The translations under genes were made by a program, and so were the position numbers. This document shows positions 1 to 5,417 of a stretch of 5,417 bases of DNA, in pieces; position 1 is the first letter of the stretch, and every line of letters starts with the position of its first letter. Source of the DNA: an uncultured Selenomonadales bacterium (GTDB lineage Bacteria; Bacillota_C; Negativicutes; Selenomonadales; Selenomonadaceae); contig CALGGX010000007.1 of the NCBI GenBank assembly GCA_937916025.1, positions 1-5,417 of the forward strand, given 5' to 3'. The notes beneath the pieces were generated by a model that made no database searches, had not been told where the DNA came from, and saw only the letters and a program-made list of their open reading frames with translations.

Positions 1-107
1 TCGGGCTCGGCTTCGCCAACGCAAAAACATTTCTGAAGCGTCTCAATCATTACGGCGTCACACGCGCGGAATTCGACGCCGCCATCAAGGAGATCAAACA
101 TGACTGA
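1..107 (+). CDS. rnmV: Ribonuclease M5, C-terminal end (5' truncated by window)
   Basis: Only the last 34 residues are visible; the first whole codon is at 3 and the TGA stop is at 105-107. The peptide reads GLGFANAKTFLKRLNHYGVT and continues RAEFDAAIKEIKHD. This matches the conserved tail of RNase M5, where a G-x-A/N-AK-FL-RL core is followed by a Y/F-G-I/V-T-R-E-F helix. RNase M5 is a Toprim-domain nuclease that matures 5S rRNA in Firmicutes; the catalytic Toprim domain lies outside the window. The gene overlaps the next start codon by 8 bases, and rnmV directly before rsmA is the usual Firmicutes order, which supports the call independently. The fragment is too short to judge whether the enzyme is intact. 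Confidence 0.85.
   Translation, partial: GLGFANAKTFLKRLNHYGVTRAEFDAAIKEIKHD
87..92 (+). promoter_or_regulatory. Ribosome binding site of rsmA
   Basis: AAGGAG lies 7 bases before the ATG at 100, inside the last codons of rnmV. It is a near-perfect Shine-Dalgarno sequence at normal spacing. It fixes the rsmA start at 100 and makes the 8-base overlap with rnmV real. Confidence 0.8.
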
Positions 108-969
108 AAAACACATTCATCCGACAATCGCAAACGTAAGCGCAACGCGACATATATTAAATCACTTCAAACTGCGCGCGAGCAAACGTCTCGGGCAGAA
201 TTTTTTGATCGATCGCTCGATCGTCTCGGGCATCGTCGACGCGGCTGATATCATCGAAGGCGAGCCCGTGCTCGAGATCGGTCCCGGTATCGGCACTCTC
301 ACGCAAGGACTGCTCGAAGCCGGAGTGCATGTCACAGCCGTCGAGCTCGACAAAAAACTCCCCGACGTCCTCGCCGAAACTCTCGCCGGTTACGACAATT
401 TTTCTCTCGTCCAAGGCGATATTCTCAAACTCGATATCCGAAGCCTGATGAATAATCAGCCGTTCAAAGTCGTTGCCAACTTGCCGTATTACATCACGTC
501 ACAGATCATCTTGACGTTGCTCGAGCAGAAACTTCCGATCAAAAAAATCGTCACGATGGTGCAGAAGGAAGTCGCCGAGCGAATGATCGCCAATCCCGAA
601 AATCTCTCGCCGAACGACTCCGCAAAAATCTACGGCGCACTCTCGGTCGCGGTACAGTACTTCACCGAGCCGCGCATCATTTTCGACGTGCCGCCTTCGT
701 CTTTCATGCCGCAACCGGAAGTCACCAGTTCCGTGATCGTTTGCGATGTTCGCTCGGAGCCGCCCGTCGAGGTTGACGAAAAAATGTTTTTCCGAGTCGT
801 GCGCGGAGCATTCGGGCAGCGGCGCAAAACTCTGATCAATTCACTGCTCGGCGCGGGCTTCGATCGACAACAATTAATCGCGGCATTCGACAAGTCCGGC
901 ATCGATCCGAAACGCCGCGCAGAGAATTTAACTTTGCAGGAGTTTGCAGCATTATCCGAATCACTTTAA
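100..969 (+). CDS. rsmA: 16S rRNA (adenine(1518)-N6/adenine(1519)-N6)-dimethyltransferase RsmA (KsgA)
   Basis: This is a 289-residue SAM-dependent methyltransferase that dimethylates two adjacent adenines in the 3'-terminal helix-45 loop of 16S rRNA during late small-subunit assembly in the cytoplasm. Visible motifs in order are: QNFL at 33-36 (N-terminal, SAM and RNA contact); the SAM loop EIGPGIGTLT at 59-68; acidic E82 in VELD; GD at 106-107; the catalytic NLPY at 127-130, which holds the target adenine; VPPSSFMPQPEV at 197-208; FGQRRKTL at 238-245; and a PKRRAENL tail at 270-277. Length is normal for the family. A few extra residues (around 164-175, before YGALSVAVQYF) make that loop longer than I expect. 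The start is set by the strong AAGGAG site. The gene follows rnmV with an overlap and precedes the SufC-type gene by 18 bases. No key residue is missing. Confidence 0.97.
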   Translation: MTEKHIHPTIANVSATRHILNHFKLRASKRLGQNFLIDRSIVSGIVDAADIIEGEPVLEIGPGIGTLTQGLLEAGVHVTAVELDKKLPDVLAETLAGYDNFSLVQGDILKLDIRSLMNNQPFKVVANLPYYITSQIILTLLEQKLPIKKIVTMVQKEVAERMIANPENLSPNDSAKIYGALSVAVQYFTEPRIIFDVPPSSFMPQPEVTSSVIVCDVRSEPPVEVDEKMFFRVVRGAFGQRRKTLINSLLGAGFDRQQLIAAFDKSGIDPKRRAENLTLQEFAALSESL

Positions 970-987
970 AAAAGCTGGTGCATATGT

Positions 988-1722
988 ATGTTGGAATTGA
1001 AGGATCTCTCATTCAAGGTTGAGGACGGCGCAGAAATTCTGCACAATCTGAATTTGAAGTTGAGCAGTGGCAAATTCATTTTGATTACCGGACCGAACGG
1101 CTCGGGCAAGTCGACGCTCGCAAAATTGATCGCCGGTATCGAGACTCCGTCCGACGGCAAAATCATTTTCGACGGTACGGACATCACCGAGCGGAGCATC
1201 ACCGAGCGCGCGCGCATGGGGATCGGTTTCGCATTTCAACAGCCCGTGAAATTCAAGGGCTTGGGCGTGATCGATCTGATCCGAATTGCCGCCGGTCGTC
1301 GTCTTTCGACTCATGCGGCTTGCGATTATCTCTCCGAAGTCGGCTTGTGCGCAAAAGATTACATCGATCGCGAAGTCAACAATTCGTTATCCGGCGGCGA
1401 ATTGAAACGTATCGAGATCGCCACGATCCTCGCGCGCAAAACAAAACTGTCGATCTTCGACGAGCCGGAAGCGGGCATCGATCTTTGGAGCTTCCAAAAC
1501 CTGATTAAAATTTTTGAGAAGATGCGGCGCGAGATCAAAAACAGCACGATCATCATCATCTCGCATCAGGAACGACTGCTCGCGATTGCCGACGAGATCA
1601 TCGTGCTCGACGCCGGCAGAGTGAAACATCACGGCGCGGGCAGTGAAATTCTGCCGAAGCTCATCGGCACGCGTTCGATGACCGGCCCTTGCGATCGATT
1701 GAATTGCGATCGATTGAAATGA
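988..1722 (+). CDS. sufC: SufC-type Fe-S cluster assembly ATPase (minimal SUF/SMS type)
   Basis: This 244-residue cytosolic ABC ATPase has no membrane domain. Motifs seen are: Walker A GPNGSGKST at 35-43; Q-loop glutamines at 84-85 in FAFQQPV; signature LSGGE at 134-138; Walker B LSIFDEP at 154-160 with catalytic E159; D-loop AGID at 162-165; and H-loop H193 in ISHQ. The E-A-G-I-D wording after Walker B, the LSGGELKR signature and the SufB-type gene 12 bases downstream mark it as SufC rather than a transporter subunit. SufC dimers are known to drive conformational change in SufB during cluster building. The start at 988 gives a normal MLELKDL opening; the Shine-Dalgarno is weak (GGTG at 977-980). 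An ATG at 984 is out of frame. The tail carries a 15-base tandem duplication (CDRLN/CDRLK). A transporter ATPase is the less likely alternative. Confidence 0.88.
   Translation: MLELKDLSFKVEDGAEILHNLNLKLSSGKFILITGPNGSGKSTLAKLIAGIETPSDGKIIFDGTDITERSITERARMGIGFAFQQPVKFKGLGVIDLIRIAAGRRLSTHAACDYLSEVGLCAKDYIDREVNNSLSGGELKRIEIATILARKTKLSIFDEPEAGIDLWSFQNLIKIFEKMRREIKNSTIIIISHQERLLAIADEIIVLDAGRVKHHGAGSEILPKLIGTRSMTGPCDRLNCDRLK
1690..1719 (+). repeat. 15-base tandem duplication at the 3' end of sufC
   Basis: TGCGATCGATTGAAT (1690-1704) is followed at once by TGCGATCGATTGAAA (1705-1719), with 14 of 15 bases identical. Codons stay in frame, so the protein ends CDRLN-CDRLK just before TGA. It looks like a small slippage duplication that lengthened the C-terminus by five residues. 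Confidence 0.9.
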
Positions 1723-1724
1723 GG
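1721..1724 (+). promoter_or_regulatory. Ribosome binding site deciding the sufB start
   Basis: GAGG overlaps the sufC stop codon and lies 10 bases before the ATG at 1735. A second in-frame ATG at 1744 would be 19 bases away, too far for this site, so 1735 is the better start. Confidence 0.5.
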
Positions 1725-1734
1725 CGATGAAATC

Positions 1735-2661
1735 ATGTTGAAGATGAACGAAATTCAGCGGCGTATATTGCAGGAAGTTGCCGATCTCCATAACATTCCG
1801 ATCGGCGCGTACAATTTTCGAGTGAACGGGCAACTCGCCGGGCGAAACAACTCGGCGCACATCGAGATTGTCTCGAAAGAAGACGGCTCGGGCATTGACA
1901 TTCACATCAAGCCCGGCACCGTCCGCGAGAGTGTCCACATTCCGGTCGTGTTGAGCGAAAGCGGCTTGACCGAAACGGTTTACAACGACTTTTTTGTCGG
2001 CGAAGATTGCGACGTGATGATTGTTGCCGGTTGCGGCATCGACAATTGCGGCGTGCAGGATTCCGAGCACGACGGCATTCATCGTTTTCATATCGGCAAA
2101 AATTCCAAAGTCCGCTATGTCGAAAAACATTACGGCAGCGGCGACGGCACGGGCAAACGCATCTTAAATCCGACGACCGAAGTATTTATTGCCGAGAACG
2201 GCTCGATGGAGATGGACATGGTTCAGATCAAAGGCGTCGACTCGACGGCTCGAAAAACGTTGGCGGAGCTCAAAACGGAAGCGCGCTTGATCGTTCGCGA
2301 GCGGCTGATGACGCATGGCGAGCAACGGGCGTTAAGCGAATACAAAGTCGAATTGAACGGCGAAAACTCGACGGCGGATATCGTCTCGCGCTCGGTGGCG
2401 AAGGAACTGTCGTATCAGAAATTGGATTTGTGCATCGTCGGCAATGCGCCTTGTCGCGGGCACACAGAATGCGACTCGATCATCATGGACTGCGGCAGAA
2501 TTTTGGCGGTGCCTTCGCTCGAAGCAAATCACGTCGACGCGCAACTCGTACACGAAGCGGCAATCGGCAAAATTGCGGGCGATCAACTCATCAAACTGAT
2601 GACGCTCGGCTTGACGGAAAAAGAAGCCGAAGAGCAGATCATCAACGGCTTTTTGAAATGA
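1735..2661 (+). CDS. sufB: SufB-type Fe-S cluster scaffold, short form (minimal SUF/SMS type)
   Basis: This 308-residue SufB/SufD-family protein is the probable scaffold on which Fe-S clusters are built together with the upstream SufC. The C-terminal core is well preserved: GHTECDSI at 242-249, a VPSLEA stretch, DAQLVHEAAIGKI at 268-280, DQLIKLMTLGL at 283-293, and a closing EEQIINGFL. C246 and E274 sit where SufB has its essential cysteine and glutamate (C405 and E434 in E. coli, placed from memory), which favours SufB over SufD. A CGIDNCG motif at 100-106 adds two cysteines; others are at 92, 233, 240 and 253. It is much shorter than E. coli SufB (about 495 residues) because the long N-terminal part is missing. 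That matches the two-gene SUF-like systems of anaerobes. No desulfurase is nearby, so the sulfur source must be encoded elsewhere. The stop overlaps the next start (ATGA). Confidence 0.87.
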   Translation: MLKMNEIQRRILQEVADLHNIPIGAYNFRVNGQLAGRNNSAHIEIVSKEDGSGIDIHIKPGTVRESVHIPVVLSESGLTETVYNDFFVGEDCDVMIVAGCGIDNCGVQDSEHDGIHRFHIGKNSKVRYVEKHYGSGDGTGKRILNPTTEVFIAENGSMEMDMVQIKGVDSTARKTLAELKTEARLIVRERLMTHGEQRALSEYKVELNGENSTADIVSRSVAKELSYQKLDLCIVGNAPCRGHTECDSIIMDCGRILAVPSLEANHVDAQLVHEAAIGKIAGDQLIKLMTLGLTEKEAEEQIINGFLK

Positions 2662-3407
2662 TCGAGCTTCGAGAACTCCGCAAAGTCTTTCTACATCGAA
2701 ATGCCGAAGGACGCACGGTCGATAAAATTGCCGTCGACAATTTGAGTTTCAGGATTCGGCGCGGAGAAATTTTCGGGCTGCTCGGCAAAAACGGCGCGGG
2801 AAAAACCACGACAATTCGCATGCTCACTCTTCAGACACATCCGACGAGCGGCGAAATTTTTTTTGACGGAAATTCGATTGACGGACGCGAGCCGGACATA
2901 AAAAAAATGATCGGCGTCGTTCCGCAACACATCAATTTCGATCAGGATTTGACGGTCGGCGAGAATATGGAATTGCACGCGCGCTTGCATCACCTCGGTC
3001 GCGCGGAGCGGCATCGACGCATCGACGAATTGCTGAATTACGTCGAGCTTTCGGATGTTGTAAATGACGGCGTCAAGCAATTGTCGGGCGGAATGAAACG
3101 GCGGCTGTTGATCATTCGCGCGCTGATCCATCGTCCGCGCATTTTGTTTTTGGATGAGCCGACTGTTGCGCTCGATCCTCAAGTCCGGCGTCGGATATGG
3201 GAGTTGATTCGGCGACTGAAATCGGAAGGCGTGACGATTGTCTTGACTACTCATTACATCGAAGAGGCGGAGCAACTTTGCGATCGAACGGCTTTTTTGT
3301 CGAAAGGCAAATTGATCGCGCTCGACTCGCCTGTAAATCTCCGCGCGGAACATTCGGCGTCGACGCTCGAGGAAGTTTTTATTGCATTGACGGGGTCGAC
3401 AATATGA
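2658..3407 (+). CDS. ABC transporter ATP-binding protein, DrrA-like (ABC-2 exporter family)
   Basis: This 249-residue nucleotide-binding subunit powers the membrane partner encoded next. Motifs seen are: Walker A GKNGAGKTT at 43-51; Q-loop Q90 in VVPQ; signature LSGGM at 142-146; Walker B ILFLDEP at 162-168 with E167; D-loop ALDP at 171-174; and H-loop H199 in TTHYIEEAEQLCD. The IEEAEQLCDR stretch and the STLEEVFIALTG ending are typical of DrrA/CcmA/NodI-type ATPases that pair with ABC-2 permeases. The substrate cannot be read from the sequence. The ATG at 2658 overlaps the sufB stop as ATGA. No clear Shine-Dalgarno precedes it, so translation is probably coupled to sufB. The frame stays open upstream to about 2007, but that part is a shadow of sufB. 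The 3' end overlaps the permease start by 4 bases. Confidence 0.93.
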   Translation: MIELRELRKVFLHRNAEGRTVDKIAVDNLSFRIRRGEIFGLLGKNGAGKTTTIRMLTLQTHPTSGEIFFDGNSIDGREPDIKKMIGVVPQHINFDQDLTVGENMELHARLHHLGRAERHRRIDELLNYVELSDVVNDGVKQLSGGMKRRLLIIRALIHRPRILFLDEPTVALDPQVRRRIWELIRRLKSEGVTIVLTTHYIEEAEQLCDRTAFLSKGKLIALDSPVNLRAEHSASTLEEVFIALTGSTI

Positions 3408-4159
3408 TTGACGACATCATCACGGTTTTTTGGCGCGATTGGATTGTTCTCAAACGACGATTGACGAAATTCATTCTGTCGAGAATGGTCGCGCCGATTT
3501 TGTATTTGACCGCCTTCGGCTGGGGGCTCGGACGCTCGATCGCCGTCGAGAGCGGAACGTATCTCGATTTCCTCGTGCCCGGAATTTTGGCGTTGAATTC
3601 GATGAACATCGCCTTCAATTCGATCACTCCCGTCCACGCCGAGCGGATCTATCACAAGAGCTTGGAAGAGTATATTCTCGCGCCGATTGCGCCTTCGGCG
3701 TTTGTGATCGGAAAGATTGCGGCGGCGGTATTGCGCGCGCTGATCTCGTCGACATTGATCATCGTGCTCGCGCTGTTGTTCGGAGCGGAATTAAGCGCGT
3801 TGATGAATGTTTCGACGGCGTTGCTTTTTTTGACGGTATTGATCCTTAACTCGATCATATTCGCCGGCGTCGGATTTTTCGCCGCAATGAAAATAAAGAC
3901 CTACGAGGAAATGTCGCAGGTCAATACGTATGTTTTATTGCCGATGTCGTTTTTGTGCGGTACGTTTTTTTCGACGGCAACATTGCCGCCGATGCTCCGA
4001 ATTCTGATCGATCTCCTGCCGTTGACGCATACAAGTCAATTGCTTCGGAGTTTGAGCGGCGGAGTCGAGCCGTCAATCGGATCGATCGGAATTTTGTTTC
4101 TGTATTCAGCCATGATTTTTGCAATGGCGTTGCGCGCCTTCATTCGATTGCGTGATTGA
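3404..4159 (+). CDS. ABC-2 type transporter permease
   Basis: This 251-residue inner-membrane protein is the partner of the preceding ATPase. It has about six hydrophobic segments, near residues 24-43, 56-75, 99-127, 138-162, 174-190 and 224-246, preceded by a short basic cytoplasmic N-terminus (LKRRLTKF). ABC-2 hallmarks are visible: YLDFLVPGIL near 53-62, the K85-SLEEYILAPI cytosolic stretch, and LLPMSFLCGTFFS at 178-190 followed by LPP. This makes a DrrB/NodJ-like half transporter that probably works as a dimer with two ATPases. The cargo (lipid, polysaccharide, drug or other) is unknown. The start at 3404 uses an ATGA overlap with the ATPase stop; the open frame further upstream to 3197 is a shadow of the ATPase gene. 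The last 54 bases lie antisense over the end of the convergent RTX-like gene. Confidence 0.92.
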   Translation: MIDDIITVFWRDWIVLKRRLTKFILSRMVAPILYLTAFGWGLGRSIAVESGTYLDFLVPGILALNSMNIAFNSITPVHAERIYHKSLEEYILAPIAPSAFVIGKIAAAVLRALISSTLIIVLALLFGAELSALMNVSTALLFLTVLILNSIIFAGVGFFAAMKIKTYEEMSQVNTYVLLPMSFLCGTFFSTATLPPMLRILIDLLPLTHTSQLLRSLSGGVEPSIGSIGILFLYSAMIFAMALRAFIRLRD

Positions 4160-5417
4160 TTGAAACATCGACGAAGACTCGAGCACTTCCCGCAATTGAT
4201 CGAAGTGCAGATCGATCGCCGCGTCTTCAGACATGATCTCGTTGATCGGATCTTCAATCGCCGAATCCTGCTCGAACCAATAATCTTCCGACGGCAGTTG
4301 AGCATTCGACGAAACCCGCGCGGAATTCAAATCCGAATTCTGCTTCGTAAATACATAAGTCGACTCGATACCGTCTGCATCGACAATCTTCATTTCCTGC
4401 CCGACCGCCTTCTGCACCGTCAAAGAGCCGTCGCCGACGTTCAACACAACATGCTTGCCTTTGATCTTGACGCTGTCGATTGCGCCGTTCTCGATTTGAA
4501 TTTTGTCTTGCTTCGCGTCGAATTTTTTTATTACGTCTTTACCATCGCCGTCGGAGTAGACAATCAGGTCATTACCTTTACCGCATGTAATTTTGTCATT
4601 GCCGCCGCCGCCTTCAATCGTCGAGCCGCCCTTCGACGCCTTGATCACGTTATTGAGCTCGTTGCCGATCAATTCAACAGCATTCTTATCCGAAGCCGCA
4701 TTGATCGTCTTGATCTTATCGCCGAAGTCAGCCGCGCGGATTTTTCCGGCAAACGGATCTTTAATCTTCAGAGTTTTGCCGGAGCTGTTGAGTTTCACGC
4801 CTTCGGGCATAATTGTGTTGTCACTGTTGCCGATTGAAACCAGCAGCGCATTCCCCGTGTTCAGTGTTTCATACGCCGCGTCGTCGAGGAATTCAAGCGT
4901 ATCGGAACTGTCGAAACCGATAATAAACGCAATGCCGTCACCTTCGGCAAACTGATATACTTCCGACTTGTTGGCACTGCCGATCAGAGTATCGTCGCCC
5001 GCGCCGCCGCGCATCGTCACATGATCCCAGCCGTTGGTTTTGATCAAATCATTACCGGTTCCGCCATTAATCGACACATACGGATCATGACTTTCAATCG
5101 TATCGTTGCCGTCGCCGCCGTCAATCGTTACATAGCCGAAATGCTGTCGCGCAATCAGAAAATCCTCGAGCGTACTGCTTATGATCAAGTCGTTTCCGAG
5201 GCTTCCGAAAATGCTCGAGCCGCCCGCGTAATTTTGAAGTGTATCATCGTTCGCCGTGCCCAATAAAATGCCCCTGACGTCGAAATTCGAGAACTCGTCG
5301 TCGTCAAAGAACTCATCGTCCGACGAGAACAATTGTGCATTCGACGAAACCCGCGCGGAATCCAAATCCGAATTCTGCTTCGTAAATACATAAGTCGACT
5401 CGATACCGTCTGCATCG
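4106..5417 (-). CDS. RTX-like calcium-binding beta-roll protein, C-terminal part (5' end outside window)
   Basis: The visible 436 residues are the C-terminal part of a larger protein. The frame is open to the right edge (first whole codon 5414-5416) with no start codon backed by a ribosome site; the TTG at 5363-5365 is internal. Numbering from that TTG, glycine/aspartate-rich nonapeptides appear in two blocks. One is at 36-129 (GSLGNDLII, GGDGNDTIE, GGTGNDLIK, GGAGDDTLI) and one at 252-279 (GGGGNDKIT, GKGNDLIVY). Each block is followed by a Y-x-x-GDG...FD..D.L/I segment that probably caps the roll. Such repeats bind calcium and fold outside the cell. The end (360-419) is acidic, then amphipathic and free of glycine repeats, as in some type I secretion tails, though no exporter is nearby. 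There is no catalytic domain and no membrane segment, so the role (surface, adhesion or matrix protein) is unknown. The TGA stop is at 4106-4108, inside the convergent permease gene. Confidence 0.85.
   Translation of the reverse strand, partial: DADGIESTYVFTKQNSDLDSARVSSNAQLFSSDDEFFDDDEFSNFDVRGILLGTANDDTLQNYAGGSSIFGSLGNDLIISSTLEDFLIARQHFGYVTIDGGDGNDTIESHDPYVSINGGTGNDLIKTNGWDHVTMRGGAGDDTLIGSANKSEVYQFAEGDGIAFIIGFDSSDTLEFLDDAAYETLNTGNALLVSIGNSDNTIMPEGVKLNSSGKTLKIKDPFAGKIRAADFGDKIKTINAASDKNAVELIGNELNNVIKASKGGSTIEGGGGNDKITCGKGNDLIVYSDGDGKDVIKKFDAKQDKIQIENGAIDSVKIKGKHVVLNVGDGSLTVQKAVGQEMKIVDADGIESTYVFTKQNSDLNSARVSSNAQLPSEDYWFEQDSAIEDPINEIMSEDAAIDLHFDQLREVLESSSMFQSITQSNEGAQRHCKNHG
4302..4382 (-). 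repeat. 81-base direct repeat, C-terminal copy
   Basis: This segment matches 5337-5417 at 80 of 81 positions; the one difference is T4327 versus C5362. On the coding strand it encodes DADGIESTYVFT followed by KQNSDLNSARVSSNA, the linker after a beta-roll module. The offset is 1035 bases, exactly 345 codons. Sequence to the left of the repeat diverges between copies. Confidence 0.95.
4529..4612 (-). repeat. Second block of RTX-like nonapeptide repeats
   Basis: GGGGNDKIT and then CGKGNDLIVY sit in tandem, followed by SDGDGKDVI. This is the closest match to the canonical RTX pattern in the window. One expected glycine is replaced by cysteine (KITCGKGND). Confidence 0.75.
4979..5260 (-). repeat. 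First block of RTX-like Gly/Asp nonapeptide repeats
   Basis: Five copies fit a degenerate G-G-x-G-N-D-x-I/L-x pattern: GTANDDTLQ, GSLGNDLII (5180-5206), GGDGNDTIE (5093-5119), GGTGNDLIK (5039-5065) and GGAGDDTLI (4982-5008). They are spaced 17 to 29 residues apart rather than strictly tandem. The stretches between them (for example YVTIDGG, YVSINGG, HVTMRGG) look like beta strands leading into each turn. Confidence 0.75.
5337..5417 (-). repeat. 81-base direct repeat, upstream copy, cut by window edge
   Basis: This copy encodes DADGIESTYVFT followed by KQNSDLDSARVSSNA, with one Asp/Asn change against the other copy. Identity runs to the last base of the window, so the repeat may be longer. 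Reading left, it breaks down at 5336, where the two proteins diverge (QLFSSDD here, QLPSEDY in the other copy). Confidence 0.95.

Noticed and set aside
970..987. A promoter between rsmA and sufC
   Set aside because: The gap is only 18 bases and no -35/-10 pair is visible; read-through from rnmV-rsmA is simpler.
1387..2130. A 247-codon open frame on the - strand across sufC and sufB
   Set aside because: It lies antisense to two well-supported genes, spans their junction, shows no recognisable motif and has no ribosome site. It is a by-product of codon bias.
2007..2657. Upstream extension of the DrrA-like ATPase frame
   Set aside because: The extension is arginine- and serine-rich low-sense sequence overlapping sufB in another frame. 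The conserved domain starts right at the ATG at 2658.
3197..3403. Upstream extension of the permease frame
   Set aside because: It overlaps the ATPase gene, including its H-loop region, and encodes nothing like an ABC-2 N-terminus. The ATGA junction at 3404 is the natural start.
2658..4159. The ABC gene pair as the type I exporter of the RTX-like protein
   Set aside because: Type I exporters have the membrane and ATPase domains fused and need a membrane fusion protein. These are separate DrrA/DrrB-like subunits on the opposite strand.
4183..4208. Inverted repeat GCACTTC / GAAGTGC with a 12-base loop, as a terminator between the convergent genes
   Set aside because: The stem is only 7 bases, the loop is long and no T-run follows on either strand. 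It lies within the RTX-like coding region.
4160..4837. A 225-codon open frame on the + strand
   Set aside because: It is the antisense shadow of the RTX-like gene; the - strand frame has clear Gly/Asp repeats and this one has no motif.

Overview
The window reads as a stretch of a Bacillota (Firmicutes) chromosome, most plausibly a diderm Negativicutes such as a Selenomonas relative. Two things point there. The gene pair rnmV-rsmA (RNase M5 followed by the 16S rRNA dimethyltransferase KsgA) is a typical Firmicutes arrangement. The calcium-binding, RTX-like beta-roll protein on the right is of a kind I associate with Negativicutes. The taxonomic call is inference from gene content only.

Left and centre (1-4159, + strand) hold one tightly packed gene string: the 3' end of rnmV, rsmA, a SufC-type ATPase, a short SufB-type scaffold, a DrrA-like ABC ATPase and an ABC-2 permease. 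Junctions are an 8-base overlap, an 18-base gap, a 12-base gap and two 4-base ATGA overlaps, so all six are probably one transcript. The string joins RNA maturation (5S rRNA processing, 16S rRNA dimethylation) to a two-gene iron-sulfur assembly unit and a two-gene exporter. The SufC/SufB pair has no SufD, SufS or SufU beside it, and the scaffold is only 308 residues. This fits the minimal SUF-like (SMS) type of machinery known from anaerobes.

Right (4106-5417, - strand) is the 3' part of a convergent gene for a large RTX-like calcium-binding protein that runs off the right edge. Its last 18 codons overlap the permease 3' end antisense. An 81-base segment occurs twice in this gene, 1035 bases (345 codons) apart with one mismatch, and the second copy ends exactly at the window edge. 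This suggests module duplication, and possibly an assembly break at a collapsed tandem repeat.

I see no RNA gene, CRISPR array, insertion sequence, origin or convincing terminator. No gene-free stretch exceeds 20 bases. I did not find a clearly undescribed system; the most rewarding points are the repeat at the right edge and the operon coupling of the minimal SUF pair to an ABC-2 exporter.
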